Made by a program: the position numbers and the translations under genes
Shown here: in pieces, positions 34,600 through 47,203 of the stretch
Layout of the letters: each line of letters opens with the position of its first letter
How positions within the stretch are numbered: position 1 is the stretch's first letter
Assembly: GCF_000003855.2 (NCBI RefSeq)
Contig: NW_003101645.1
Location: 202,799 to 266,798 of the forward strand
Origin: Blastomyces gilchristii SLH14081
Lineage: Eukaryota; Ascomycota; Eurotiomycetes; Onygenales; Ajellomycetaceae
Length of the DNA stretch: 64,000 nucleotides
Reading direction: 5' to 3'
Notes under the pieces: generated by a model
Database searches by the model: none
Told to the model about the DNA's origin: nothing
The model's input: the letters and a program-made list of their open reading frames with translations, nothing else

Positions 34600-37500
34600 A
34601 ACAAATTATTAAAAGATAGTATATAGCTGTTTTAACAGACTATATCTGATTGATTTCCTCCTCTTCATATTCAGATAATTCTGAGTTTAGTCATTTTCTT
34701 GTAGCTGCTTGAGTTTCTGATAGAAAGTCTATTAAATATTTAATTCCTGTCTCAGTTGAGAATAAGAATCTCATATTTAATTGATTTAGATCATACTTCT
34801 CTTTCAATCTGACTCTGAGACTATTGTATAACACACAGTGCATTACAATATACTCAGGATTCTCATTTGCATTGCAGAATGAGCATTCTATTGAGTCAAA
34901 TCTATCATCAAATCTTTGTATATAAGATTTGAAATAGTCATATTCTAGTTTTAGCTGTATTATAGATGAGAATATTTTCTTTTTACATTTAATTGAACAA
35001 GATTTCCACTTGGGTTTTGTTTCAAATCTTGAATAATGTATACTCTTCTTTTGTTTCTGCCAGCTTTCATTTCACTTGTCTAAACAAGATTCTTTTATTT
35101 TTCTCTTTATAAAAGATCAGGACACAACTTTTTGAATAGATCTGCTTAATTCTGCACTCTTTTTTGCAGCTGAATCAGCCAATTCATTGCCATGAATATT
35201 CATATGAGCAGGAACTTAGTGCAGATGAATTATCAGCTTTGATGTTCTTCTCTTTTGAATTTTCAAAACAGAGTTTAAGATCAGTTCAAGATTCATTTAA
35301 TCATTATGAATCTGACTATTTCTAAGTCTTTTTAAAGCAGCTTGACTATCAGAGAATATTCATGTCTCTTTCAAACTATTTCCTCTTTTATAAGATTTTA
35401 TTTCTATGAGTTTGAAAGCTTTCACTATTGCAAATAGTTCAGCATCAAAGACTTCAGATTCACAGCCTAGATTTCAGAAATCTGAGATAAAATTAATATT
35501 ATCTTCAGTATAAGCAATGTCTACATCTAATCTATTCAGATTCTCATTCTTTGAGTCATCTGAATAAATCAGAATAGAGTCTTTTATATTGATTGTAGAA
35601 ATTCTCTTCAAATGCTGTTCACATTCTTTCTCTTTTAATAGTTCACTTATTTGTAAGTCTATAAGAGATTCAAGCTTTTCTCTTCAGAGAGATAACTTCT
35701 CATGATTCACTTTTTCAACATTTAAAGAAGAAAATTAATTTTTAATCAGAGAGCATAGTCTGTAAAGTTGAGAAGACATTTTCTTTGAAGAATCATTTTC
35801 ATTTTAATCAAGAAATCTATTTCAATTCAGTTCATTTTCAGAGTTAATTGATGAAAATGAAGATGAGACTCTTTCTCTGATTATATGATTTGAGCTCATC
35901 TTTATAACTCTCAGAGCATAGTTCATACAGGCCTTTTCAAATCTAATAGCAGGAGAAGGAATTGAAGCTTCAATTTTCATTGCTTTAATAGAAGATGATT
36001 TGAATGCTCTCAGAATTCTTCTCAAGGCTCTGTTTTACAGACTTTGAAAGAGTTCAGTGAAATTCTCTTGATTATTGCATCAAACTTGAACTTCATAATC
36101 AGCTACTGATGTAATACAGACTATATATAACTGTCTCATAGCCTGGAAGAATAGATCTCTCTCTGTATTTGATAGTCTAATTATGTTGTTCAATAGTCTT
36201 TCTGCCTTGACAGTTCTTTGTTGAATGTGATATTTAAAGTTCAACTTGGAGTTTAACCATACTTCTAATTATTTGATATTTAAACTGGGTTTAATCTCTC
36301 TATTTAAAAGAGATAGAGACAGTTCTTTCTCATTAAATCTAGGAAAGAAATGAATTAACTCAGTTTTATTCATATCAAATTAAATTTGATTGATATCTGC
36401 TCTAACAAAGATTTCCTTTACAGCTTCTTCAATCACTTTCAAATTCTCTTTGATAGTTTTTGAGCTGTAGACTAGACCAATATTATTCACATAACTCAGA
36501 GATCTCACTATTCTCATATTTCTATTCTTGAATAGATATACAGTGTATATTGCAAATAAAATGAGTGAGATTGAAGATTCTTGTGATACTTCTATTTTTA
36601 TCTCAGTCTTGTCTTATTTCATTCCATCAAAGAAAAGTTGTATAATTCTTTTAGATATAAAACAGTTAACTCATTTTATTAGAGAAAGTGACAGTTTTAA
36701 CATCTTCAATGTCTGAATTAGCTTTGACTTTGAAACATGATCAAATGCTTCTTTTATATCAATAAAAACTGCAGTTGAGACCAGATCTTCATACTTTGCT
36801 ATTTGAATATTATGAACAACTGAGAGAACAGTATCAATTGCAGAACACTGTTTTCTATCCCTCATTTGTTCACTGAATAAAAGAGAATCACTGACAGAGC
36901 TTATAAAAGATAGTCAAGTAGCTATTATCTTTTCTAAAACCTTTTCTAGACAGTTCAATAGAGATATTACTCTATATGACTTAGAAATTGAAGTTTTTCT
37001 ATTAGGCTTTGCAAGAATCACTTCAGTGGCTTCTCTCCAGCATTCAGAATGATATTCATTTTTCAAGAGATTGAAAAAGAGCTCAAAATATTCATTCTTT
37101 AAGTAGGAGTATGTATTTTAAATAATCAAGTGATTAATTGAATCAGGCCCTGCAGCAGTCTTAACTGAACTTGAGAAAATAGCTGACTCTAATTCATCTT
37201 GAGTAAGATCAGACCATTCCCAGTCATTTTCATCAATATAGTTAAGAAGTGATATATTCTCTTCCTCTGAATCTGAATCTGATGAGTATTGAAAGAGAGT
37301 TCTTATAAAAGCTTGACATTTTTTCTCAAAAGAGTTTGCTGTATATGATTCATTCTGAAACTCATATTCTAAGGTTGGAAGTTTTGCTACACTTCTTGTT
37401 TTAGTATAGTTAAAAGCTTTAAAAACTTCCTTCTCTTGTGCTTCTTCAAGAAATTTATTCCAGCAGTCTGTTTTAGCTTTTTTAATATCTGAAAAATATT

Positions 37501-38600
37501 CATTTCTGACAGCTTTGAACTCTTCATCAGATATTACATCATTCTTTCAATCTCTTCTAGCAGTAGCTAATTCTTTCCTTTTAGATGAGATATTCTCATT
37601 TCATCAAGGTTTTGAATACTCAGAAGATTTTCTCTTTGAAATATTATCTCTAACACTTGTTAGAATAATAGATGTAATAAGCTTCACTCTATTCTCAAGC
37701 ATTTCATTTGAGATATCTTGATCAGAATTTCAATATAGCTTATTCTGTCTTTCAGATTTTAACAGTTTTATGCTTTCTTCAACTGCTTTTCAATCAGCTT
37801 TTTCAAAGTTAAACTGATTAGAGAGAAGAGGATTTTCACTCATTTATTTTTCACTCAGTTTAATCTCAAATTGAATAATCTCATGATCAGATCCTGATGT
37901 CTTATTTGAATTAATAAACCAGTTTACAAGTCTTCTTTTCATTAGATTTTGTGACATGAAGATTAGATCTATAATAGATTTCTGTTTCATGTCTTTTCTA
38001 AAGAATGTTTGTTGATCAGACTTATTAACCAAATCTATTGAATGCTCAAAGATTCATTTAACTAGATTATCAGCTCTCACTACTCTCTTGCATTCTGAAT
38101 TTCATCAGGGATGATGTGCATTGAAATCTCCTGCAATTATAGAGTTTCTTAATGAAGTTATGTTCAGAAATCCTCTATCAATTGTCTAGATATTGTTATT
38201 TTCCTTCAATGACTTTTCATTATAGATATTTATAAGCTGTATAGTATCAAACTCATTTTCTTTATCTATAATATCACTCACCAGAATATCAGGGTCAGAC
38301 ATAATATCAAATCTTAGATTAAATTGATATCTTGATCTCTTTCTTTCATAGATCACTACTCTTGACTTTATCTCAGACTTTTGAGGTAAAAAGCAGTAGT
38401 AGCTTGAATGAGAAATGACATATTTTTGCTCAGCATCAAAATTCGGCTCCTGAAGCAGTATAAAATCAACTTTTTATTCAAATGCAATTTGAAGACAAGA
38501 ATAAATGCAATTTGAGTTTCTATTCATATTATTTTGAATAAATATGATTTTTGAAGAGTTTTTAAACTTTTTTTGTTGTTTTTATTGTATATTCATACTA
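34600..38600 (-). pseudogene. LINE ORF2 (endonuclease-RT-RNase H), broken
   Basis: Recognisable domains in order on the minus strand: endonuclease (a stretch with SIIDLIFMSQNL, 37,980-37,930, and SGSDHEIIQFEI near 37,880), RT with FIDIKEAFDHVS, then RNase H with the DSQAAL and GNELADSA motifs. Many TGG codons have become TGA, so the frame is interrupted repeatedly. Enzymatic function in this copy is not expected. Boundaries are approximate. Confidence 0.78.
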
Positions 38601-38699
38601 AAAGAGAGTAGAGTAGAATCTAATTACTATCATCAGATAGTAGATTATAACTATTCTTAAAAGTAGAAATCTCAACTGCTTGTATTATATCTAGTTTAT

Positions 38700-40050
38700 T
38701 ATCAGAGTCATTTCTCAATTCTCTAATCTTAACAGAAGTTTGAGAATTCAAATTCTGTTTACATTTAGCTGGAGAATTAGAGTTTGAAGATTTAGATAGT
38801 TAAGAGTTCCTTCTTTTTGAGCTTGCAGTTGTAAGTCTACTGGTTTGACTCTTCTCTTCAGTTCTAGATTGACTTTGAGCTTCATCTTTTCTCCAGTTCT
38901 TTTGAGTTCTAGGAGTAAACATACATTCTTTTGAGCTAGATGCATGTTTTTCTTTGCAATTAGAGCACTTAAGCAGAGTATATTGACAAATTTCACCTCT
39001 TTTTGAGCATGTTTCACATTTATGCTCACTAGTTTTGTGATCTCTGGCACAGAATGCACATTTTGAGTCTCTAAAACATGAGATTACAAAGTGTTCATAT
39101 CTTTGACAGTTTGAACACTGTGTTTAAGCTTTGAGATTCATTCTTGAGTCTTTGTATTCATGAACTCTCATTTTCAAACCTGCTACTCTTACTTCAGAGA
39201 TCTTTGACTGTTTAAGTGTTTTTATATATACTAGAACAGAGGCATTTCTCCTGCTTTGTCTGAACTCAATTGAATTTAGTTATACAGACTTCTTTCTCAG
39301 TTGAATAGAGTTGTATTCTTTCAATTCATTTTTGAGAAGTAGCATTCCTTCTTCACAGTCAAAAATTTCAACTGGAATATTATGAAGAATGAATTTATCT
39401 CACTTTTCATCTCTTTCAGATAGAATTGTTGTGTTTAACAAAGATTCTACTGCTGACTTTCAGAGATTCTCATTCTGAATAAGGAATTCAGCACTGAATT
39501 TAGGCATTGTAGTCAGAATGATGGAGTTTTCAAAGAATGATGACTCAATTGAAGCTATAACTGGTTTTTGAACTTCAATATCAGTCATCAACTGAGAAAA
39601 GAACTGCTGATTAATTTCATTTCTGATTCTGAAAATGAGATTTGAGTTTAGCTTGTTTCTTTGCAGAATGTCCTGATTTGAGACTTTGAGAATAAGTCTT
39701 CTATTTCTGGAGATTTGAAAGTTTTTCTCTTTTTGCATTTTCTTTTTCACTTTTCTATGAATAGAGGCATGAGCAGTATTCTTCTCAGTTTTCTCAGGAT
39801 TTTGAGCAGGTTTTGAGACAGCAGGTTTAGAGACAGCAGATTCAGCTGCTTGAGCATATGTTTTCTTCTGATTCAAAGAAGAAGAAGAAGTAGGAAAAAA
39901 GAATGAAGAAGAGTAAGATGAAGAGTCAGTGATTGTACTAGGAATTTTCAATGTTTTTTGAACTGTGTTTGAGATTTCAAGTTTGAACTTGATCACCTTC
40001 TGTAGTTGTCTAGCCTGAGCATGAAGAATTAACAGAACTTCTTCATTCAT
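38700..40050 (-). pseudogene. LINE ORF1 (gag-like), broken
   Basis: The first 196 codons are open (40,050-39,460), starting MNEEVLLILHAQARQLQKVI, with a Ser/Pro-rich stretch (SSSYSSSFFFPTSSSSL) and KPAVSKPAQNPEKTEK. Downstream pieces (39,059-38,748) are Lys/Cys-rich with spaced cysteines and histidines (HAQKEVKFVNILC), which could be remnants of CCHC knuckles. The arrangement is that expected for the nucleic-acid-binding ORF1 of Tad-type LINEs. Confidence 0.65.
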
Positions 40051-43000
40051 CTCACTCAGACACTGCTTTTCAATCTCACTAATAAAGAGACAGTGATAGA
40101 GAAATCTGAAGAGTTTTATCAGAAGAATCTTAAGAAAAAGATTGAGTCAATATACTGTATAGCAGATGACTGAGACTTGAGAATAGATGAAGAAGCTATT
40201 ACTCTCACTATAAGATTAGCAGCAGTATCTGTTATTAAAGATGAATGTATATGATATCTCTTTACAGATTTTAAGAATGTTTTTTCAAAAAGAAAAGCAG
40301 CAAAGTTTTCTAATATTAAGATATGATATAAGATTTATTTTGAAGACAGTATAACAGTATTATACAGGCTTTTTTATAACTTGTCTGTAAAGAAATTGAA
40401 TATTCTGTGTAAATATCTTGAAGAAGTGTAATCAAAGAACTGAATATATTCATCAAAGAGTTCAGTAGAGATATCTATACTCTTGATACTTAAGAAGAAT
40501 AATAGACTATATCTATATATAGACTACAGAGGTCTTAATAAGATGATAGTTAAGAATTACTATTTATTATCATTAATTAATGAGATGATTGATTGATTAT
40601 CTGAAGCAAAGATATTCTTAAAGATTGATATACAGAATATCTATTATAGAATCAGAGTTAATAAAGATAATATTTAAAAAATGACTTTTTATATTAAGTA
40701 CAGTAATTTTAAATATCTTGTTTTATCTTTTGATCTTTGTAATGCTTCAGTCATCTTTCAGATCTATATAAATAAGACACTGTGAGACCTTGTTAACATC
40801 TTCTGTATAGTATACTTAAATAACATTCTAATCTTCTCAAAAACAGAGAAAGAATATAATACTCATGTTCAGAAAGTGTTGAGTTGCTTAAGACAGTATT
40901 AACTCTATATAAATACTGAAAAATGCTTGTTCTACATGCAAAAGATTGATTTCTTAGATTATATTATTAAGATAAATAATATTTCAATGAACAGAAGCTG
41001 AGTCTCTGTCATTGAGAACTGACTGATATCACAGATATACTGTGAGATGCAGATATTTCTAAAATTTATAAATTTCTACAGATGATTTATCTATACATAT
41101 TCATGAATTACTGCTTCTCTTACAGATCTGTTAAAGAGAAGTATAAAAGACAGAAAAATGAGACTATTTATTCTTATTTAAGACACTGTGCAGATGTTTG
41201 CAAAATTGAAACAAGCTTTTATAGATATTACAATACTGAATCACTTTAATTTCAACTTACTCAGTTAGTATGAGACTGATATATCTGAGAATGAGATCTA
41301 TGAAATCTTTTCACAGTTGACACTGAAGACCTTTCAATATTAAAAGAATCAGAGAATAATTATTTCTGAAGAAACAGATAATGAATTATCTGTAGAAGAA
41401 GACTTTTTTACAGAGTCTATAAAATATTATAAATGAAGATCAGTGATCTTCTTCTTCAAGAAATTATCACTCATAGAGAGAAGATATAATACTCATAATT
41501 AGAAGATATTAATAATTATTAAATTCTTTAAGATCTGATGATATTATCTTCAGAGTAGTAAGTACTCAGTGTAAGTTCTCACTGATTATATAAATCTGTG
41601 TTACTTCTTAACAATAAAGAGCTTGATAGAATGTCAAGCCAGATGAGTAGAACTGCTTTCAAAGTATGATTTCTATATTTAATATCATTCAGATTAACTT
41701 AATCTTATTAATATACTGTTTAAACAGTCTGATTATAATATCATTGATACAGAGAAGAATTCTACAAAAGAATCTCTATCATCACTGCAGAAGAAGCTGG
41801 CTGCAGAGAGTTGAGATTCTCTGAAGCTTGAGAATGACATCAGTAAGACAGCTGTGTGACTCAGTATAGAAGATGAAAGAAAACCTGAATCTCTGTAGAA
41901 AACTGATACTGAAGATCATGAGCTTCTTATATTATATCTTACAATTATTGAATTGATAAAGAATGAAATAATCTACAATCTTTCAATCTGACTACTTTTG
42001 AAATTTATTAATAAGTTATAGAAGAGAAATATCTCTACTGTAGCTTGAATTTAGAAGTTGAAGAAGAAAGAATCTGATTTAAACTTGAAAGAGACAGACT
42101 CTGAGCAGAACAGTGCTGCTAAGAAATCAAGTCACTGATAACTAGAAGAATATAAACTTCTACTGCTGAATGATTCAGTCTTCATCTCTTATAGCAGAGT
42201 AATGTATCAGAAGTTATTAAGAATTCATTATAATAATTCTCATATAAGACACTTTAGATTAGAGAAGACTGAGAAGCTTCTAAAATATAAATATATTTAA
42301 AACAAGCTCTGAACAGATGTTAAAGAGTATGTTAAGACTTATAATATCTATTAAAAGATAAAGATTCTGCAGTATAAGTAATACAGTAAGTTGATATCAC
42401 TATCTGTTTTAAAGAGCTTATAACAGAATCTATCAATGAATTTCATAGTTGATCTACTGAAGTCAATAAGAGTCAAAGAATATGATTTAATTTTAGTCAT
42501 TATTAATTACTTTATAAAGATGATTAGATATATCTCTACTTATAAAAAGATTAAAGCCTCTGAATTGACTGACCTGTTTTTAGATATTATTATTTATAAT
42601 CACAGTGCTTTAAAATTATTAATAACAGATTGAGAATCTCTCTTCATCAGTAAATACTAATCAGCTTTTTACTATCATTTTATAATAAGATGTCTTCTCA
42701 GTACTGCATTTCATCTGCAGACAGATGATCAGACTGAATATCAGAATCAGACACTAGAATAGCATCTTTAAGTATTCTATTTATATTATTAGAATGATTA
42801 ACTCAAACATCTTCTAATCATTAAATTTATATATAACAATGTAAAGAATGCAATCTTAAAGATATCTTCTTTCTATACTTATTATGAATATAATTCTTTA
42901 TTACTCAGTGATGTCATAGATGATATTTTAAAGAGAGAGATAGACAGTTAAAATATTAAATAGATACAGAGAACAGAGTATTTCTCAGTATCAGAAGTAA

Positions 43001-45717
43001 AAGTAAGATTGAAACTTTTGAATAAAATTCATGAGAAGATGATGAAAAGTATTCATCATGCTCAGAAGTAGTAGATAAAATACTATAATTGAAAACATCT
43101 TTTAATAAAGTTTTTAATAGAGAATCAAGTACTACTTTCAGCAAAGAATATCAAGATAATGAGACTGTGTAAGAAGCTTAGTAAGTGATGACTAGAATCT
43201 TTCTCAGTAACAAGAGTGATAAGTAAGCAGATATATAAGTTAAAATTACTTATAGAATTGAAATCAATTCATTCTGTTTTTCACATTTTCTATTTGAAGC
43301 TCTATAAGTAATATCTCAGAGTGAAGCTATCTCAGCTGAATAATATTGAGATTAAGAGTAATACTGAATATCTTATGAAGAAAATATTGAATAAGTGAAT
43401 ATATTATAGTAAGCTTCAATATCTTATTAAATAAAAAGATTATTTATTATCAGAGAATTTGTAAGAACTGCTTAAATATTTGAAAAATACTGAGAAAGAG
43501 ATTGTAAGTTATAAGACAGCTAGTAGAGATCACTCTGTTACATACTAGAGATATTAGATAAGAAATACTGCTTAAGACTTCTTATTTTTCTTAAAGAATT
43601 TTTTAGAGATAATCTCACAGTGATAAGCTGATATCTTATTGACTCTGTAGCACTCTTCTTCTATTTTCTCTCCAAGAATTTTTAGAAGTTTAATAAGACT
43701 ATACAAGTGTAAAATTCCTGAAGTGATTAAAGAAAAGAAATATTTGAAACTAACAAAGATTAATATTATTAATTTATAAGCTGCTGCTATTCTAAATGAG
43801 ACTGCAGCCTGCTGAAAAAGTAAAAAGAAGAGAATCTCAGAATCTACTTATCAATAATTATATCTTCATTAAACTCATTCTTCACTGTTAAAGTCTCTGA
43901 CATCAGTATCTTTATCTGCTGAGAAGTTAGTACTGTGACACTGCAGAGAAGTATACTGTAGAAGAGTATAAGAGATACTTAAAGTATTAATTTATTAATT
44001 TATAAAGTATCTTAATCATCTGCTTCAATTGAAGTAAGATTCTCTTTAATCAGTGATTAATCTCTGTGATGCTTTTAACAGTGATACTGACTAGACTGAC
44101 CGTGTGACTGTGTCTGAGACCAGGACCAAACTTTACAGTTGTCACGTTGCCTAAAAGCATTACTCCTGGTCATGATTTGTGTTCATCACATTGATTTCAA
44201 ATCACATTATTTCAAATATTAAAGGTTTCAGATTCACTTTTCAAATAAAAATCTAGTCTCAGATAAAGAATATGTTTGAATTCTTAGTCACATTTTTATT
44301 CTGATTTCATTATTGAGAATGACACTAAATGAGATTATGAAATCACTTCTCACTTACATAATATCATAACATAGTGCTCATTTGTTGAAAATTCAATAGA
44401 GAGTGTTATCAAATATTGTTACTTTTCTGAACATAGATTATAATTCATATAATTTTAATTATGAAAAAAATATAAAATACAAAAAAAAAAACAAAAAACA
44501 AAAAACAAAACAAAAACAAGAAAAAATCAGAATGAATAAAAAAAAAAAAAAAAAAAGAGAAAGAAAAAAAAAAATAAAAGAAAAAGAAAAAAATAAAAAA
44601 TAAAAACAAAAAAAATCAAGGTCACAGAGCTGTAGTATTCTTAAAATACTTACTTCTCAGAGTTTTTACAATGTTTATCACTAACTGTGTATCTCTCACA
44701 GTGAGAGTAACACAGCTGTAATGAGTTATTATCTTAATATTATCTAATAAATAATCAGTATATATCTGTATAAATATGAATATTTAGAAAACATACACTT
44801 AAAAAGTGTGGTCAGAATAAACTCTGCTGCCACTTGAATGATATCAAGAACAGAACACTGAAATCAATGATTTCTCTCATTGATTTCACAGACAAGACAG
44901 ATGAAGATGATCTTGAGAAATATAAGATTCTCTGACTTCTGATAAAAATGAATCTCATGAAGAGACTCTATTTTCATGATATCAGAGACTGAGTGTTATT
45001 AAAAAGTGTTACTTTTATACAATGTATATACACTTACTGTGATGATTCATTCTCTGTGCATGTAACTGAGAGTTGCAGCTTTCTCACACTGCATAACTCT
45101 CTCTGAGATGCTGGTACTGGTTTGTAATTCATGCAGTCTCTCAGTTCAGCATGCACTGTGTGTATACAGCTCTGTGTGCTGAGGCTGTGTTGGTCATTAT
45201 GACCTGATGTGATACTCACTTTTTATGAGCCATGTTTTATTTGAGAGAAGGAGAAGGAAGACACAACTGTGGTTTTATTGAAGAGAAATGAATAATTAGT
45301 AATATTGAATATAATTTAATTCTTCTGTATTTAAAATTTGATTAGTCTATACTCTTCAATTTGAGAGTTTCTAGAAGTGTTTTAATAGTTTTCATATCAG
45401 CTTGAATTTAGTGATGAATTGAAGAAGAAGAGAAAAGAGAGAAGAAAGAAATGAGAATAACTTATCTTTATAATATAAAAACAGAGAATTGCTGCAATCA
45501 TTCTCTCTAGTAATAAAGATCTGTTTTCTGCATGTATCTCTGATATAGATTATATGATAACTGTATACAAAGAATATCAACACTGTATGTATTGAATGAA
45601 GATGATGTTACTATACAACACTGTAGCTGTTTCTATATATCTCTGAAAGCTGTTAATATTTTCTTTGTCTCTTTATATTTGATAAGTCAGTAATATATTT
45701 CAATACACTTCTTCTTT

Positions 45718-45794
45718 TATCATCATCATCATCATTATCATTATCATTATTATTATCATTATTATTATCATTATCATCATTAACATCATCACTA

Positions 45795-45831
<37 letters not shown>

Positions 45832-45850
45832 TATTATCATTATTATATTA
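45718..45850 (+). repeat. ATC/ATT microsatellite
   Basis: About 130 bases of TCA, TTA and TTATCA units inside the hAT element. Many C to T changes within one original ATC array would give this mixed pattern, but simple slippage could as well. Confidence 0.85.
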
Positions 45851-45899
45851 TTTCTGACTGTCTCTTCTGTCTTCACCTCTCTTCAATACTCACTGAAAC

Positions 45900-46740
45900 T
45901 AATCATGTCATCTCTCTTCAAATATTCTGCGGTTCTGTGAATCATCAAGGCATGTGAGTGCTGTCACAAATTGAAGAAAGAGAAGAAGAAGATGTTTAAG
46001 TAAGAGAAGACTAATTATAAGACATATTATAATACCTTAAAGAGGCTCTGTAAGAAAGTAGAATGATAATGATTTTAAGTAATACTTCTGATAGATTTAG
46101 ACTGAACTAAGTATAGAAATAATGCAGATGACACTGTCTGTGAGAGATTGAAGAAGAAGACAGTGAAAAGTCTCATACAGTAGTGATAAGATCAGAAGAA
46201 GTTCTGAGAATGATTTAAGTTCAAGATAAAGAGAGAGAGAGAGAAGAAGAGTGTTACTATAAATAAGCAGTGATAGAAGAAGATTAAGAGAGTATTAAAG
46301 CAGAAGATAAAGAAACTAAAACTGATAAGTTTTTTATTTATTGAGAGATAATGATTTTTGATAATGCTTCTATTCTCTAATTGATTAGCAGAAGCTGACA
46401 GAGAAGGAGGGAATTGAGGCCTTGTTCAGGTCTCAAATGTGCTTCATGATTCAGAATATTGAGAAGACAGCCCTGCTCTCTGAGCATGTCAATCTGCTTA
46501 CTGCTGAGGTGGAACCTGAGACAGCAGACCAGAAAATGCAGGATTTTGAGATGCAGGTTGACCTGGCTGAGAAGAAGCAGTGAGAACCCTTTTCTGAGAA
46601 GGCAGTGAAGAGAGATTTTGAGGTGATTATCATCTCAGATGAGAAGAAGGAGAAGAAGAAGAAGAAGAAGAAGAAGAAGAAGAATGAGAAGTGAATTATA
46701 AAGAATGATAAGAAGAATGAGAAAGAGAAGAAGTAGATTT
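45900..46740 (+). pseudogene. Accessory ORF-like region of the hAT element
   Basis: Reads in the plus direction with several stops. The start has KACECCHKLKKEKKK, a Cys-rich basic motif; a better preserved part (46,390-46,560) reads KLTEKEGIEALFRSQMCF and then NIEKTALLSEHVNLL, suggestive of a coiled coil. It ends with a run of Lys codons (about 46,645-46,685). GpG and CpC survive in 46,400-46,620, unlike the flanks. It might be a DNA-binding helper protein of the transposon or a captured gene fragment. I do not recognise a family. Confidence 0.45.
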
Positions 46741-47203
46741 TTTTCTTTTTATATTAATTAGTTATAAGTTTAAGTTTTTAATTATTAATAATTAAAATTG
46801 ATTTTGAGTTTTCAAAAATTATTGTATAAGTTGTAATCAAGTCAGAAATGATATATATATATATATATATTTAACTATCATGATTCATAAATCACTATAA
46901 TGTATAAGTATCAACATTTTTTCAATATTGATATTCATAATATTAATATATTTTTAATAATATTATCTGATAATGTAATTTGATAATACTCTCTTTCATA
47001 ATATTAATATATTTTAAGAAATATGATAGAGATTAATTAAGATTATTTATTTACTTTTATATATTAATGATATTCAATCTGAGTTAGTACTAAAATTATA
47101 ACTAAGCTAAGAAACAAGATTATTTTCTCTTATATTAATTCTTCTTACACACATCAGTGATCAGTTATTGAAAATAAATTATTATCTTTCTCAAATTATT
47201 ATC

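Larger units (their letters stand above)
34269..40072 (-). mobile_element. Full-length non-LTR retrotransposon (LINE, Tad-like)
   Basis: 5.8 kb on the minus strand with an ATCTCACTAATAAA target duplication (34,255-34,268 and 40,073-40,086). The empty site is present in the other gypsy A copy near 59,335-59,355 (reverse). ORF1 (about 40,050-38,700) is followed by ORF2 with an apurinic-type endonuclease (about 38,550-37,850), reverse transcriptase (FIDIKEAFDHVS near 36,750) and RNase H (IFSDSQAALKRLRNS near 35,315-35,360; GNELADSAAKK near 35,165-35,200). An RNase H after RT in a fungal LINE is typical of the Tad clade. The 3' end is GAAG followed by (AAT)n. Stops are present but CpC, GpG and some CpG remain, so it is less mutated than its host. 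Confidence 0.88.
32272..44091 (+). mobile_element. Ty3/gypsy element A (copy 2), plus strand, interrupted by a LINE
   Basis: Inserted into gypsy B at 32,272. 5' LTR 32,272-32,804, gag from about 32,900, then protease, reverse transcriptase, RNase H and integrase to about 43,900. It is collinear in reverse with copy 1 (60,800 to 50,330). The LINE 34,269-40,072 sits inside, flanked by a 14-base duplication. The RT box reads VYLNNILIFS at about 40,809-40,839, so both catalytic aspartates are lost. Integrase-like sequence lies at 42,180-43,000. The copy ends at 44,091 against a hAT terminal repeat; its 3' LTR is absent from the expected place. There are numerous stops and no CpG or CpC in sampled stretches such as 42,001-42,240. 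Confidence 0.82.

Noticed and set aside
44403..44603. A Lys-rich 66-codon open frame
   Set aside because: It comes from an A-rich low-complexity stretch within the hAT element.
45718..45850. A CRISPR array
   Set aside because: The repeats are 3-6 base microsatellite units without spacers; the organism is a fungus.
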